From contig OZ242170.1 of the NCBI GenBank assembly GCA_965205545.1, positions 2,542,001 through 2,606,000 of the forward strand: a DNA stretch of 64,000 nt, written 5' to 3'. Under the pieces are notes generated by a model. It ran no database searches, had not been told where the DNA came from, and saw nothing but the letters and a program-made list of their open reading frames with translations. This stretch comes from Bin55 sp965205545 (lineage in GTDB: Bacteria > Pseudomonadota > Gammaproteobacteria > Pseudomonadales > Azotimanducaceae). The translations under genes were made by a program, and so were the position numbers. Position 1 is the stretch's first letter, and each line of letters opens with the position of its first letter. This document shows positions 8,185 through 17,361 of the stretch, piece by piece.

Positions 8185-11100
8185 ATGCGACTACGACTAG
8201 GATCGCTTCTTGCGATTCTTGCTTCTGGCGCACTTTTGTGGACGACAACCGCATTGGCGCAAGAAGAACAGACCGAAGAAGAGGAAGAGGAGCAAGTAGA
8301 GGCTGAAACTGCCGACGACGCTGCCGATGACGACGAGGCCATGGACAACATGATTATCACAGGCTCGTACATTCGACGCGACAACTTCGACACGCCCTCT
8401 CCCATTGACATTATCACCGAGTTGGATATCGAGCTTGCGGGTACGCCTGATCTGGGAGACATCATTTTCGATCAGACGTATCAAGTTGGTGTAAATGCCA
8501 ATGCTGCTCCATTCGAACATCCCACAGGACGTGCCGATGACCAAAGTGTGCAACGAGGAGTTGAGGTTTGGGCCAACATTCGTGGACTAGGTACTCGAGC
8601 GACGATGACCATGATGGACTCGCACCGCGTACCGGCCAACGTGCAGGGCTACGGTCCTGGAACACGAAGGTCTGGTTCCGACGTCAATTCACTATATCCC
8701 GGTATAGCAATTGGTCGAGTTGAAACAATTCTCGATGGCGCGTCCGCACTCTACGGTTCGGAAGCGGTATCTGGAGTGGTCAACGTCATTCCGCAGAAGA
8801 ACTTCGATGGATTCCGTGCCAACTACTCTAGCCAACAGGCTATAGAGGGTGGCGCTCCTTCCAAATCGTTTGAATTGTTAGCGGGCGCGCAGAGCGAGAA
8901 GTCAAGTGCGATATTCGCCATGGCTATTCGCGATGTTGACCGCATGGAGGCGACCGAACGACCACAATTCATCATTTCCTCAGCGGGTTGGACAGGTCAG
9001 CTCTTGCCCACCTGGAGCGAAACTGGATCAAGCAACCCTGGTGACTGGCGTGTGCCCTTTAGGGGCTCCAATGGCGAGTTGGTTCCCTGGACTCCATCCG
9101 GCTGGGCGCAGTTCCCAACTAGTACACCGCCTCCCGGCTGGATCGCCACATCAGGTCCGTGGTACTTGTATCCGGAAGGCGAACCCATTCGATTGGTAGT
9201 GGATGACTATGACAATGATGGATTACCCGACGTAGAGGAATTTGGCTACGCTGGCACTGTAATCGAAGATACTCAGGGACGAATGAAAGTACTGAGAAGG
9301 GTTGACCCTGGATGTGGCTACGATTTTGGCGCCGGTTACAACAGTCTTGAGGGCGAAAGATTTGCTGCAGGCTCCGTTTCCGCAGCAGGCGGTCTTGGTT
9401 ACACCGATACAACCAGGAAAGGCAACTTCCTCAACGAGTACCTTACAGGTAACGTTTGGGGACGCGAGACTAGAACGACGGGAGATGAGGCAGGAAGCCA
9501 TGGATCGGAGTACGACTGCCGACGTGTAACAACCGATTTTCAAGACATGCAGACACCGCAGGATCGTGAGCAAGGGATGGCGTTCTTTGAGCATCGCTTC
9601 AATGATTACGTTTCATTCCACGGTGAGGTCACGATCAGCCGATTGGAGAGTCGCGGACGACAGAACGATTGGTTTGGAATTGACGAATGGCAAGGTGCTG
9701 CGGGTGAGGACACATTGAGCCCATTCATTCCTTATGCGATTGGATCGAACCCTGGCAATCCATTCCGAGCATTTGCCGATGGATCCAATACTTGCGACTT
9801 GCTTCCCAACCTACCCGGATGCGACGAGTTCACAAACGGGCGATGGTATACATACGTTGACGACAACGGAACTCCCGATAACCCGGCTGACGATGTGACA
9901 CGCACCATTGACCGTCATTCAGAAACGGAATTGTCTTACATCGATGCGAATGGCAATGGCGTCTACGACTACTTGCAGGAAGCTGGAGAGTGGTTGGTGT
10001 TTGCCCAGGACATCAATGGAGATGGATTGCCGGATCGAGACGTGAATGGCGATGGAATCGCACAGGACAGCGAACTCAATAATCGTGAGGCGCAGCACAG
10101 TGCTCAAAACCGCGTGATCTTGTTGCCGCTAGACAGCGACGTGGATGGAGATGGAATTCCAGATCGATTCGATCCTGATTCGCACGGAACGATCGGCGTA
10201 CGGCTGTTTGAAGATGTCAGGCTTGATCAGCTGGCCGCCCATCCGAAACAACCGTATGTCCATGAAAGCTATCCGTGGCTTAATGGCGACATGAGTTTTG
10301 ACCATCGTGCACAACTGAGCGACATGCGTTTACGACTTGGTGCCACGATCGAAATTCCGGATACCGAGTGGTATATCAATGCCGACTGGGTTTGGGCGTT
10401 GAACAAGCGAGAAAATGACTGGCTAGAGCCTATTTGGCACTGGGCTGTCAATTCGTTTAGGTGTTCGGGTGGTCGCGATGGACAGCAGTGCTTCAATCCA
10501 TTCAGTACGAGCTGGCTAGCATCCGATCCCGAATCCGGGGAGTTGTTGCCGCAGTGGCGTGACAAAGACGACCCAGCTTGGAATACAACCTTGGAGACAC
10601 GAAATGCGGGAATCATCCCTCGCGCAGATCAGCGTCTTGTAGGTTTCGTACTAGTTGACGTAATTGCGTCGAATTCCAACCTGTTTAACTTGTGGTACAA
10701 CGACGCGCCTGTTGGATTTGCGATCGGCATGCACCATCGTATCGAGTCTGAAGAGTACCGACCCAACCAGGTTGGCGCGGCGTCGCTTGGTTCTTCGATC
10801 GTAAGCTTCCAATACACTGAGGAACAAACAGATGCTGTATTCACCGAGTTTCGTTGGCCTCTGATTTCGCATCCTCGATGGGGCGAAATGGAAGTTCAAA
10901 CGGCGCTCCGTTACGCAGAATTTACTGGACGCGGTTCATTGGCAGCGACGGGAGAAGTTGCAAACTTTGATGTGACAATCCCGAAATTCGCAATGAGCTA
11001 TACGCCAACTCGAAATCTATCGTGGCGATTCAGCCGAACTGAAGGCTTTGTACTGCCAGGAATGTTCCAGCTGTTCAACGTCACAGATGGCGAGTACTCA

Positions 11101-12432
11101 TCTCAGGAAACTGTGCGCGACTACATCTGCGACAACCTTCCTGAACTGCCGATGTGCTCAGGCGTTGGACCCGGTGGCGCGGTGCCCGATGTAACTGTAA
11201 TTCCAGAATCCGCAAATCGAAACTTGTCGGCGGAAATCTCAGCGCTTTGGAATACCGGTCTCACGTTCCGCATGTTTGACGACGACTTCACGATGGACAT
11301 CGACTACACCGACGTCGCGTTTGAAGGAAGGGTCGAACGAATCGGGGTGGGTGCAGTCGTAAACCAGAATGAAGCTGGATTCGAGCAGTTCATAAAGGAT
11401 CGATGCGGGAACGATACGCTGGTCGATTATGACAACCAGAACAAGTATCCAATCGATCAATATCCGAATATTCCACGGAATCCACTGGACTATGTAGCTC
11501 AAACACCGCTGTCGGAGCAGCAATGCAGGCTTGAAGCAGCGAATGAGTGGATTGCTCAAGAGACTACAGTAACTGGCGGTGTAATTATTCGTGAGGATGG
11601 AAGACTTGTTCAGGCTTCCAACGCTTGGATCAATCAGGGTGAGTATCGCACTCGTACATTGATTGCACAGGGCGGCTACAGCTTCGAAGGTGCGGAAATA
11701 CCGTTTATCGGCGGAGATTATGGCAACTTCAACATGTCATTCTCGATGACTAAGATGCTAGAACTCAGCCTGACTCGATTCGCCGCAGACTCGGGACATG
11801 GCTATGCAGGGCTAAAGGTCGATGGCGTCGGAAACCGCAATGCAACCAACTTCTGGGCAGGATCGGAATTAGGTACCCCGCTGCCTCCCACGCCTGAATA
11901 CAGAATCAATCTTGGGCTGCGTTGGTTCACTGGACCTCACACCGCACAACTTAGCATGCGCTGGCACGACAGCATTACAGATGTCAGTCCAGGGTATGAC
12001 GAGATTACCGAATGGACTAAGTGTCGGCTTAGACCTGACGGATCCTATACGCGCAACAACGGAGACCAGTGTTCTGAAAATGAGTACTTGACCGATCCCA
12101 ACGGATGGAACAACAACGAGTTCAGCGGCATGGCGGTCTTCAATGTCGATGACACCGACGACATTCCTAACTTTGTGTGGACAGAAAAAGAAGCCTGTAT
12201 CGACCAAGACAGGAATCCCTATTGCGAGATTCCGGCTGCGGCATACTGGGACTTCAGCTACACCTACAACCGCACGAATTTCATGGGAATGTCCTCGTTC
12301 TCGATCAACGTATCCATACGTAATCTCTTCGATTACTATCCAACACCGATTCCATCGGGAGTTGGCTTCGAGGCGTACGTTGACAATGGAATGGGTCGAC
12401 TTGGATTTGCACGAGTATCCATGAGTTTGTAG
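8185..12432 (+). CDS. TonB-dependent outer-membrane receptor with calcium-type repeats
   Basis: A 1415-residue receptor, larger than usual siderophore receptors (about 700-800) and closer in size to SusC-like or oligomer-uptake receptors. A signal peptide ends at ALA23-25, followed by a very acidic stretch (about 27-55). The plug domain contains ITGSYIRRDNFDTPSPI and the typical VETILDGASALYGSEAVSGVVNVI-like segment. The rest is beta-barrel-like with many aromatic strands. DxDxDG-type calcium loops occur at about 340-355 and in a cluster at 587-665. Strong ribosome site AGGGGG. The gene is monocistronic: a strong terminator follows. The substrate is unknown; no TonB box was confirmed. Confidence 0.93.
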   Translation: MRLRLGSLLAILASGALLWTTTALAQEEQTEEEEEEQVEAETADDAADDDEAMDNMIITGSYIRRDNFDTPSPIDIITELDIELAGTPDLGDIIFDQTYQVGVNANAAPFEHPTGRADDQSVQRGVEVWANIRGLGTRATMTMMDSHRVPANVQGYGPGTRRSGSDVNSLYPGIAIGRVETILDGASALYGSEAVSGVVNVIPQKNFDGFRANYSSQQAIEGGAPSKSFELLAGAQSEKSSAIFAMAIRDVDRMEATERPQFIISSAGWTGQLLPTWSETGSSNPGDWRVPFRGSNGELVPWTPSGWAQFPTSTPPPGWIATSGPWYLYPEGEPIRLVVDDYDNDGLPDVEEFGYAGTVIEDTQGRMKVLRRVDPGCGYDFGAGYNSLEGERFAAGSVSAAGGLGYTDTTRKGNFLNEYLTGNVWGRETRTTGDEAGSHGSEYDCRRVTTDFQDMQTPQDREQGMAFFEHRFNDYVSFHGEVTISRLESRGRQNDWFGIDEWQGAAGEDTLSPFIPYAIGSNPGNPFRAFADGSNTCDLLPNLPGCDEFTNGRWYTYVDDNGTPDNPADDVTRTIDRHSETELSYIDANGNGVYDYLQEAGEWLVFAQDINGDGLPDRDVNGDGIAQDSELNNREAQHSAQNRVILLPLDSDVDGDGIPDRFDPDSHGTIGVRLFEDVRLDQLAAHPKQPYVHESYPWLNGDMSFDHRAQLSDMRLRLGATIEIPDTEWYINADWVWALNKRENDWLEPIWHWAVNSFRCSGGRDGQQCFNPFSTSWLASDPESGELLPQWRDKDDPAWNTTLETRNAGIIPRADQRLVGFVLVDVIASNSNLFNLWYNDAPVGFAIGMHHRIESEEYRPNQVGAASLGSSIVSFQYTEEQTDAVFTEFRWPLISHPRWGEMEVQTALRYAEFTGRGSLAATGEVANFDVTIPKFAMSYTPTRNLSWRFSRTEGFVLPGMFQLFNVTDGEYSSQETVRDYICDNLPELPMCSGVGPGGAVPDVTVIPESANRNLSAEISALWNTGLTFRMFDDDFTMDIDYTDVAFEGRVERIGVGAVVNQNEAGFEQFIKDRCGNDTLVDYDNQNKYPIDQYPNIPRNPLDYVAQTPLSEQQCRLEAANEWIAQETTVTGGVIIREDGRLVQASNAWINQGEYRTRTLIAQGGYSFEGAEIPFIGGDYGNFNMSFSMTKMLELSLTRFAADSGHGYAGLKVDGVGNRNATNFWAGSELGTPLPPTPEYRINLGLRWFTGPHTAQLSMRWHDSITDVSPGYDEITEWTKCRLRPDGSYTRNNGDQCSENEYLTDPNGWNNNEFSGMAVFNVDDTDDIPNFVWTEKEACIDQDRNPYCEIPAAAYWDFSYTYNRTNFMGMSSFSINVSIRNLFDYYPTPIPSGVGFEAYVDNGMGRLGFARVSMSL

Positions 12433-12459
12433 TAGCGCATTTAGACTACTAACCTCTAC

Positions 12460-12497
12460 ATTCGGCGCTGGGGTTCTCTCCAGCGCCGAATTTTTTT
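12460..12497 (+). terminator. Rho-independent terminator after the receptor gene
   Basis: A perfect 12-bp stem (12460-12471 with 12480-12491), rich in G and C, has an 8-base loop and is followed by seven T residues (12491-12497). It separates the receptor transcript from the TPR/ASPIC operon, so that operon needs its own promoter in the following 186 bases. A TATAGT at 12549-12554 is a possible -10 but has no good -35. Confidence 0.93.
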
Positions 12498-12683
12498 GAT
12501 CTGCAGTTATGATTTTCTCGGAGTGTGCAGCTAGTTCCCGGAGTTCGCTATAGTTTCTTGCAGAGGCAATTCCGCCACATTAAAGCCTCACTCCATGGTG
12601 TATACAAGGACTGCTACGTAATTGCAAAGTCGAAATGGCACGATTACCTAGCGATTGGACAATTTCGTGGTTCACTTGACCGA

Positions 12684-14123
12684 ATGAAGGATAGGCGACA
12701 ATATTCGCTTGCATTAGTCGTCAGCGTAGGGGCGACGCTGTTGCTGACAGTGCTAGTTGCCTCCTGCAATGTGGCGCCGAGCACTGCCTCAATTGATGAG
12801 CCGGTCCAAATCGATACAACCGAAGTCGACCCAGAACTTGCCAATTCAGTGGCTGAAATGCTCGAATTGATCAATGCGACGCCGTTCTCATCTTCACTAA
12901 GAGGACGACTAGCAATGATGTACGAAGTCAATCACTTTCCGGATGCGGCATTGGGGATGTATGAGCAAGCGGCTCTGCTTGATCCACAAGAATTTTCCTG
13001 GTGGTATTTTGGTGCTTTGATCGACAAGAAGCAGGGAAATTTCGATGCAGCGATAGAAAAAATAAAACGAGCCATTGCTATTGATCCGGGCTACGTACCC
13101 GCCCATTTACACCAGGGCAGCTGGCTGCTAGAGCAGAATCGCTATGACGAAGCCGTCGCGGCGTATAACGAGGCCGCATCATTAGGTGCGGGCTCGCCCG
13201 CGGCTGTGGGTCTGGCTCAGGTTTACCTGCGAGAGGACAGTTTTCAAGCTGTGATCGATGTTCTCACCCCTTATGCGCAAAACCTACCCCATCCTCAGAT
13301 TTGGCGACTCCTGGCAGCTGCGTATGCACCATTGGGTCTTGAGCAAGAAGCTGAGGTCGCGCGAGCTTTGGGGCAAGAGGCGATACCTTTGTTGTGGCTG
13401 GATCCGATACGACAACGACCGAACAAATATATTCGAGGATTCGGTAGACGATTGGCGTATGCACAGAGCCTTCTGTCTGCTGAACGTTACGCGGAAGCGC
13501 TTCGGGAACTTGAAAGGTTGCAAGCGATCCGACCTGACGACGAGATTCTCCTTAACAACCTATCCGTAGCGTACGACAAGTCAGGTCAATTCGACAAGGC
13601 AGTTCAGACTTTGGAGCGTGGGATTGAGTTGGCGCCGAATCAGTTCCGCTTCTACGTCTATCTAGGTGATTTGCTATATCGCGCAGGCGGCAACGAGGAG
13701 GCCATTGACCTATTCAATCGCAGTCTACAGATCAATGACCGCAACGCAGAAGCCTACGAACGCCTTGGTTCAGTGCTCATGCGTTTAGAACGGTTTAGCG
13801 AAGCCATGTCGGCTTTTGAGAAAGCAATCGAGTTCGGGCATTCCAATGTAGCTGGCATTCGACTCCGAATGGGCACGATTCAAGGCTACCAAGAAAACTG
13901 GGATGAGGCCATAGATCAATTTTCTCAGGTAGTCAGACTTGAACCGGCAAACGTCGATGGTCATGTATTCTTGCTGCACGCCTTGGTCGGCGACAATAGG
14001 TTGCAGGAAGCTGAGGCCGCATTGCAATGGGCGGCAAGGCTAGGCATAGATTCACAATCCCTTCAGCCTGTTGTGGATGCTATATCACAGAAAAATGGAC
14101 AAGTCGATCCACAGTCACCATGA
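12684..14123 (+). CDS. TPR-repeat lipoprotein, copy 1 of the TPR/ASPIC module
   Basis: A 479-residue protein of tandem tetratricopeptide repeats, a scaffold fold for protein-protein contacts. The frame is open 53 codons upstream, but the ATG at 12684 starts a clean lipoprotein signal (MKDRRQ, hydrophobic stretch, VASC with Cys28) and is preferred. Asn at +2 after the cysteine would allow transfer to the outer membrane. It shares with the second TPR protein a GRLAM.Y motif near the start and an IRGFG motif (250-254) inside the repeats. Its stop overlaps the next start as ATGA. Function unknown; the pairing with an FG-GAP/ASPIC protein is the main clue. Confidence 0.85.
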   Translation: MKDRRQYSLALVVSVGATLLLTVLVASCNVAPSTASIDEPVQIDTTEVDPELANSVAEMLELINATPFSSSLRGRLAMMYEVNHFPDAALGMYEQAALLDPQEFSWWYFGALIDKKQGNFDAAIEKIKRAIAIDPGYVPAHLHQGSWLLEQNRYDEAVAAYNEAASLGAGSPAAVGLAQVYLREDSFQAVIDVLTPYAQNLPHPQIWRLLAAAYAPLGLEQEAEVARALGQEAIPLLWLDPIRQRPNKYIRGFGRRLAYAQSLLSAERYAEALRELERLQAIRPDDEILLNNLSVAYDKSGQFDKAVQTLERGIELAPNQFRFYVYLGDLLYRAGGNEEAIDLFNRSLQINDRNAEAYERLGSVLMRLERFSEAMSAFEKAIEFGHSNVAGIRLRMGTIQGYQENWDEAIDQFSQVVRLEPANVDGHVFLLHALVGDNRLQEAEAALQWAARLGIDSQSLQPVVDAISQKNGQVDPQSP

Positions 14124-15820
14124 GGGAAGCTTGTTCAGCTAGCGGCGCGTTGGTAATGACATGTTTGGCTTGTTGCTATGGCTGTGGAAATTCGGAGCAA
14201 GCCACTACACCTGGATCTCCTGACAGCGTCGCTTGGTTTTCGGAGGAGTCGATCCAGCGAGGCGTTGAATTCGTTCATGCCTCCGGACATCGCGACAAGC
14301 ACTTGCTACCCGAGATCACAGGAAGCGGCGTCGCACTGTTCGACATGAACGGGGATGGCTGGCTTGATATTTATTTTGTTCAAAGCGGCCACTTAACCCA
14401 ATTGGATACGAACGACACTTACATGAATGAGCTATATCTCAACCGAGGAGACGCAACATTTGCCAAGCAACCATTCGAAACAAGTGCCGCAGACGCGGGC
14501 TATGGTATGGGAGTGGCGGCAGGAGACTATGACAACGATGGCGATAGCGATCTCTATGTGACTAACGTTGGAGAGAATCGACTTTATCAAAATGACGGCA
14601 CCGGCAAGTTTACTGATGTTGGAGGCAGAGCGCTGTCGGATGCAAATTGGGGTACATCTGCCGCTTTCCTGGATTTGGACAGAGACGGTGACTTAGACCT
14701 CTACCACGCAAATTATCTCTATTGGTCCGTGGAAGTGGAACTTGACTGCTATTCAAGTGGCGTATTGACCTATTGCCCTCCAATCAACTATCGGGCGCCC
14801 GCAATAGATCGCCTCTACAGAAACAATGGTGACGGAACCTTTGAAGACATTACGTCCGAAGCAGGGATTGACGCTGCGTTTGGCAATGGATTTGGAGTGA
14901 TAGGTGCAGACTACGACAACAATGGTTATATCGACGTCTTTGTTGCCAATGACTTGACGGTAAACCAGCTATGGATGAACCAGGGCGACCTAGACTTTCG
15001 CGACGAAGCCATGACCCGCGGTTCTGGAGTCGATGGATTTGGCATTGCCAAAGCTGGAATGGGTGTAGTCTCAGCTGACCCGGACCGTGATGGAGACTTT
15101 GACATACTGGTAGTGAACCTCACGGGCGAGTCCGACTCGTACTTTCGAAACGATGGAACGCATTTCACGGATTCCACAAGTGAAGTTGGTCTCAGCGCGC
15201 CGAGTCGCAAATACACGCGGTTCGGAGTTGTGCTTGCGGACTTCGACAACGATGGCTGGCTGGATTTATATCACGCGAACGGAGGGGTTAGCCCCGTCGA
15301 CCTTTCTGCCAAAGACGTATACGCTGAACCCAACGTTCTGTTTCAAGGAACGCAAGATGGTAGGTTTGCTGAGGTTGCACCGCTAGGAGGCACTAGCACA
15401 TCGCTAGTGCACACTAGCCGCGGGCTTGCGGTTGGAGACATTGATAACGATGGTGGACTGGATTTGGTTGTGGTCAATCGTGATGCGCAAGCATATGTGC
15501 TAATGAACCGTCACCCGAATCGAGGAAACTGGATTTCGTTTTCCATCAAAACCAAACATGGCGGAGATGCCAATGGAGCGTTGGTGACTTTTGCGTCGAA
15601 CGGCAGACAGGTTTATGGAACCGTGAGACCCGAAGGCAGCTACCTGTCTTCTAACGATCCTCGAGTGCACTTTGGATTGGGGACATCGCTAACGGCTGAA
15701 GATGTCCATGTGATGTGGACAACAGGGGAAGTCGAGGAATTTGGCGACGTTGAAGCAGGTCAATTTATTGAGTTGCGGGAAGGACGCGGAAACCCATCAG
15801 ACTGGCCACATTCGCCATGA
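14120..15820 (+). CDS. FG-GAP/VCBS protein with C-terminal ASPIC/UnbV domain (CRTAC-like), copy 1
   Basis: A 566-residue exported protein. The ATG at 14120 overlaps the stop of the TPR gene (ATGA) and is chosen over an upstream in-frame start. The N-terminus is hydrophobic with clustered cysteines (18, 19, 22), so it is probably a lipoprotein, although the lipobox is ambiguous. The body is an FG-GAP/VCBS beta-propeller with repeated DxDxDG calcium loops (DMNGDGWLDIYFVQSG, DYDNDGDSDLYVTN, DLDRDGDLDLY, DIDNDGGLDLVVVN). A conserved cysteine pair occurs in CYSSGVLTYCPP. The C-terminal ASPIC/UnbV domain includes NRHPNRGNWISF and SNDPRVHFGLG. The family occurs in many environmental bacteria; its role is not settled. 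Confidence 0.88.
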   Translation: MREACSASGALVMTCLACCYGCGNSEQATTPGSPDSVAWFSEESIQRGVEFVHASGHRDKHLLPEITGSGVALFDMNGDGWLDIYFVQSGHLTQLDTNDTYMNELYLNRGDATFAKQPFETSAADAGYGMGVAAGDYDNDGDSDLYVTNVGENRLYQNDGTGKFTDVGGRALSDANWGTSAAFLDLDRDGDLDLYHANYLYWSVEVELDCYSSGVLTYCPPINYRAPAIDRLYRNNGDGTFEDITSEAGIDAAFGNGFGVIGADYDNNGYIDVFVANDLTVNQLWMNQGDLDFRDEAMTRGSGVDGFGIAKAGMGVVSADPDRDGDFDILVVNLTGESDSYFRNDGTHFTDSTSEVGLSAPSRKYTRFGVVLADFDNDGWLDLYHANGGVSPVDLSAKDVYAEPNVLFQGTQDGRFAEVAPLGGTSTSLVHTSRGLAVGDIDNDGGLDLVVVNRDAQAYVLMNRHPNRGNWISFSIKTKHGGDANGALVTFASNGRQVYGTVRPEGSYLSSNDPRVHFGLGTSLTAEDVHVMWTTGEVEEFGDVEAGQFIELREGRGNPSDWPHSP

Positions 15821-17361
15821 ACGGGGTCAGCGGAGGCACTTCATCCTGGTTGTGCATTTGGGGAGTGGCGCTCAGATGCAGTGAACTGATGAAATGCGGT
15901 ACATCTTTTCTGCAGGCATCTCGGATAGGAAATTGCACTCAAGTAGCCCGAGTACTTGGCGTCATCGGATCGGCACTACTTATCGGAATGCTAAACGTCG
16001 CATGCACTTCACCTAACGAAAATGCCATTGCATTTCCACAGGTCGAGTTACCCTTAAAGCAGAATCTCGCCAACGTTGATCCCGAAGTGGCAGAGTACAT
16101 TTCCCGTCGGCACGAATTGGTTCTGCAGAATCCAAGCTCAGCGTCGGAACGAGGAAGGTTGGCCATGGCCTATGACGCCAATGGTTGGTACGAAGCTGCG
16201 ATTGACATATACGATCAAGCACACTCGCTTGATCCCTTTGAATTCATGTGGCCCTACTTCGCCTCATTGCTTGAAGCTGCCCAAGGAGATTTTGAGAGTG
16301 CATTGCGCAGCCTGACCGCTGCACTCGAGATTGACTCAGATTACGTGGCGGCTTGGCTTTCAAAGGGAACATGGCTGCTCCAACTGGACCGTTTCGAAGA
16401 GGCGACGATTGCGTTTGAAAGAGCATATGCAATCGATGGCAATAGGCACGCAATTGTAGGAAAAGCACACGTCTTTCTGCGAAGTGGGGATTCAAAGTCT
16501 GCAGCAGATCTATTGGAACCCTTGAGCAAACGCACAACGCATCCATTTGTCCACCGATTGCTTGCGCGAGCATACGAAGACCTAAGCAGGAGCGAAGAAG
16601 CCAGGGTGTCAAGAGCTATCGGGAAACAAGAAGGCTTTCTTATCTGGCAGGATCCCCTCTTGCTTCGACGCGATCAGCACATCCGAGGGTTTGGTGGTCG
16701 TTTGTCGAAAGCGCAGCGGTTCCTTCAAGCACGACGTGTTGAAGAAGCTCTTGTTGAATTGACAACGCTGCGGGAGACCTACGCTGACAGGCCCGCACTA
16801 GTCAGCACATTAGCTTGGGCCTATTCAACTAGAGGCAATACGGATCTTGCCATTGAAGCGCTGCAAATCGGCATTGAGGAACATCCAGACCATCAACCGT
16901 TCTATACACAGCTCGGCGATCTACTAAGCATGACTGGAAGTTTCGATGTCGCATTGGGGCTGTTGGAGAAGAGCGTCGAACTCAACCCCTTGGATGCCGA
17001 AGCGCACTTCAAGCTTGGGTATGCGCTCATGCAGCTTAGTGAACTGGACCAGGCAGTGTCGTCGTTCGAAGAAGCGCTGGAGTTAGGTTCGGATTCCGCT
17101 CCTCAGATTTACATTCACCTTGGCACAGTTGCAGGCTATAAGAGGGACTGGAACAAAGCCATCGCGCACTTCAAGAAGACGATTGAGTTGGACCCGCGAA
17201 ATGTCGTTGGACACGAGAGATTGTGCGTAGTCTACATCGAGGCAGGCAAGTTTGATGAATTAAACACGGCATTGGAATGGGCTGTAAGACTGGCGATTCC
17301 AGACGAGGAGTTCGATTTCGTTCGCCAGTATCGCGATGAAGTTCTAGCAAATTCGCAATGA
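15817..17361 (+). CDS. TPR-repeat exported protein, copy 2 of the module
   Basis: A 514-residue paralogue of the first TPR protein. Matching features are ERGRLAMAYDANGWYEAAI near residue 110 and IRGFG at 289-293, with the same order of repeats. The start at 15817 overlaps the preceding stop as ATGA. It gives about 42 residues before the hydrophobic stretch (VLGVIGSALLIGML) that ends in NVAC with Cys63. The lipobox is imperfect, with Asn rather than Leu at -3, and an internal ATG at 15889 would shorten the leader, so the exact start is uncertain. It overlaps the next gene by ATGA. Confidence 0.83.
   Translation: MNGVSGGTSSWLCIWGVALRCSELMKCGTSFLQASRIGNCTQVARVLGVIGSALLIGMLNVACTSPNENAIAFPQVELPLKQNLANVDPEVAEYISRRHELVLQNPSSASERGRLAMAYDANGWYEAAIDIYDQAHSLDPFEFMWPYFASLLEAAQGDFESALRSLTAALEIDSDYVAAWLSKGTWLLQLDRFEEATIAFERAYAIDGNRHAIVGKAHVFLRSGDSKSAADLLEPLSKRTTHPFVHRLLARAYEDLSRSEEARVSRAIGKQEGFLIWQDPLLLRRDQHIRGFGGRLSKAQRFLQARRVEEALVELTTLRETYADRPALVSTLAWAYSTRGNTDLAIEALQIGIEEHPDHQPFYTQLGDLLSMTGSFDVALGLLEKSVELNPLDAEAHFKLGYALMQLSELDQAVSSFEEALELGSDSAPQIYIHLGTVAGYKRDWNKAIAHFKKTIELDPRNVVGHERLCVVYIEAGKFDELNTALEWAVRLAIPDEEFDFVRQYRDEVLANSQ

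Noticed and set aside
12525..12683. Upstream in-frame extension of the first TPR gene
   Set aside because: It would place 53 residues before the signal sequence. The ATG at 12684 begins a normal lipoprotein signal directly.
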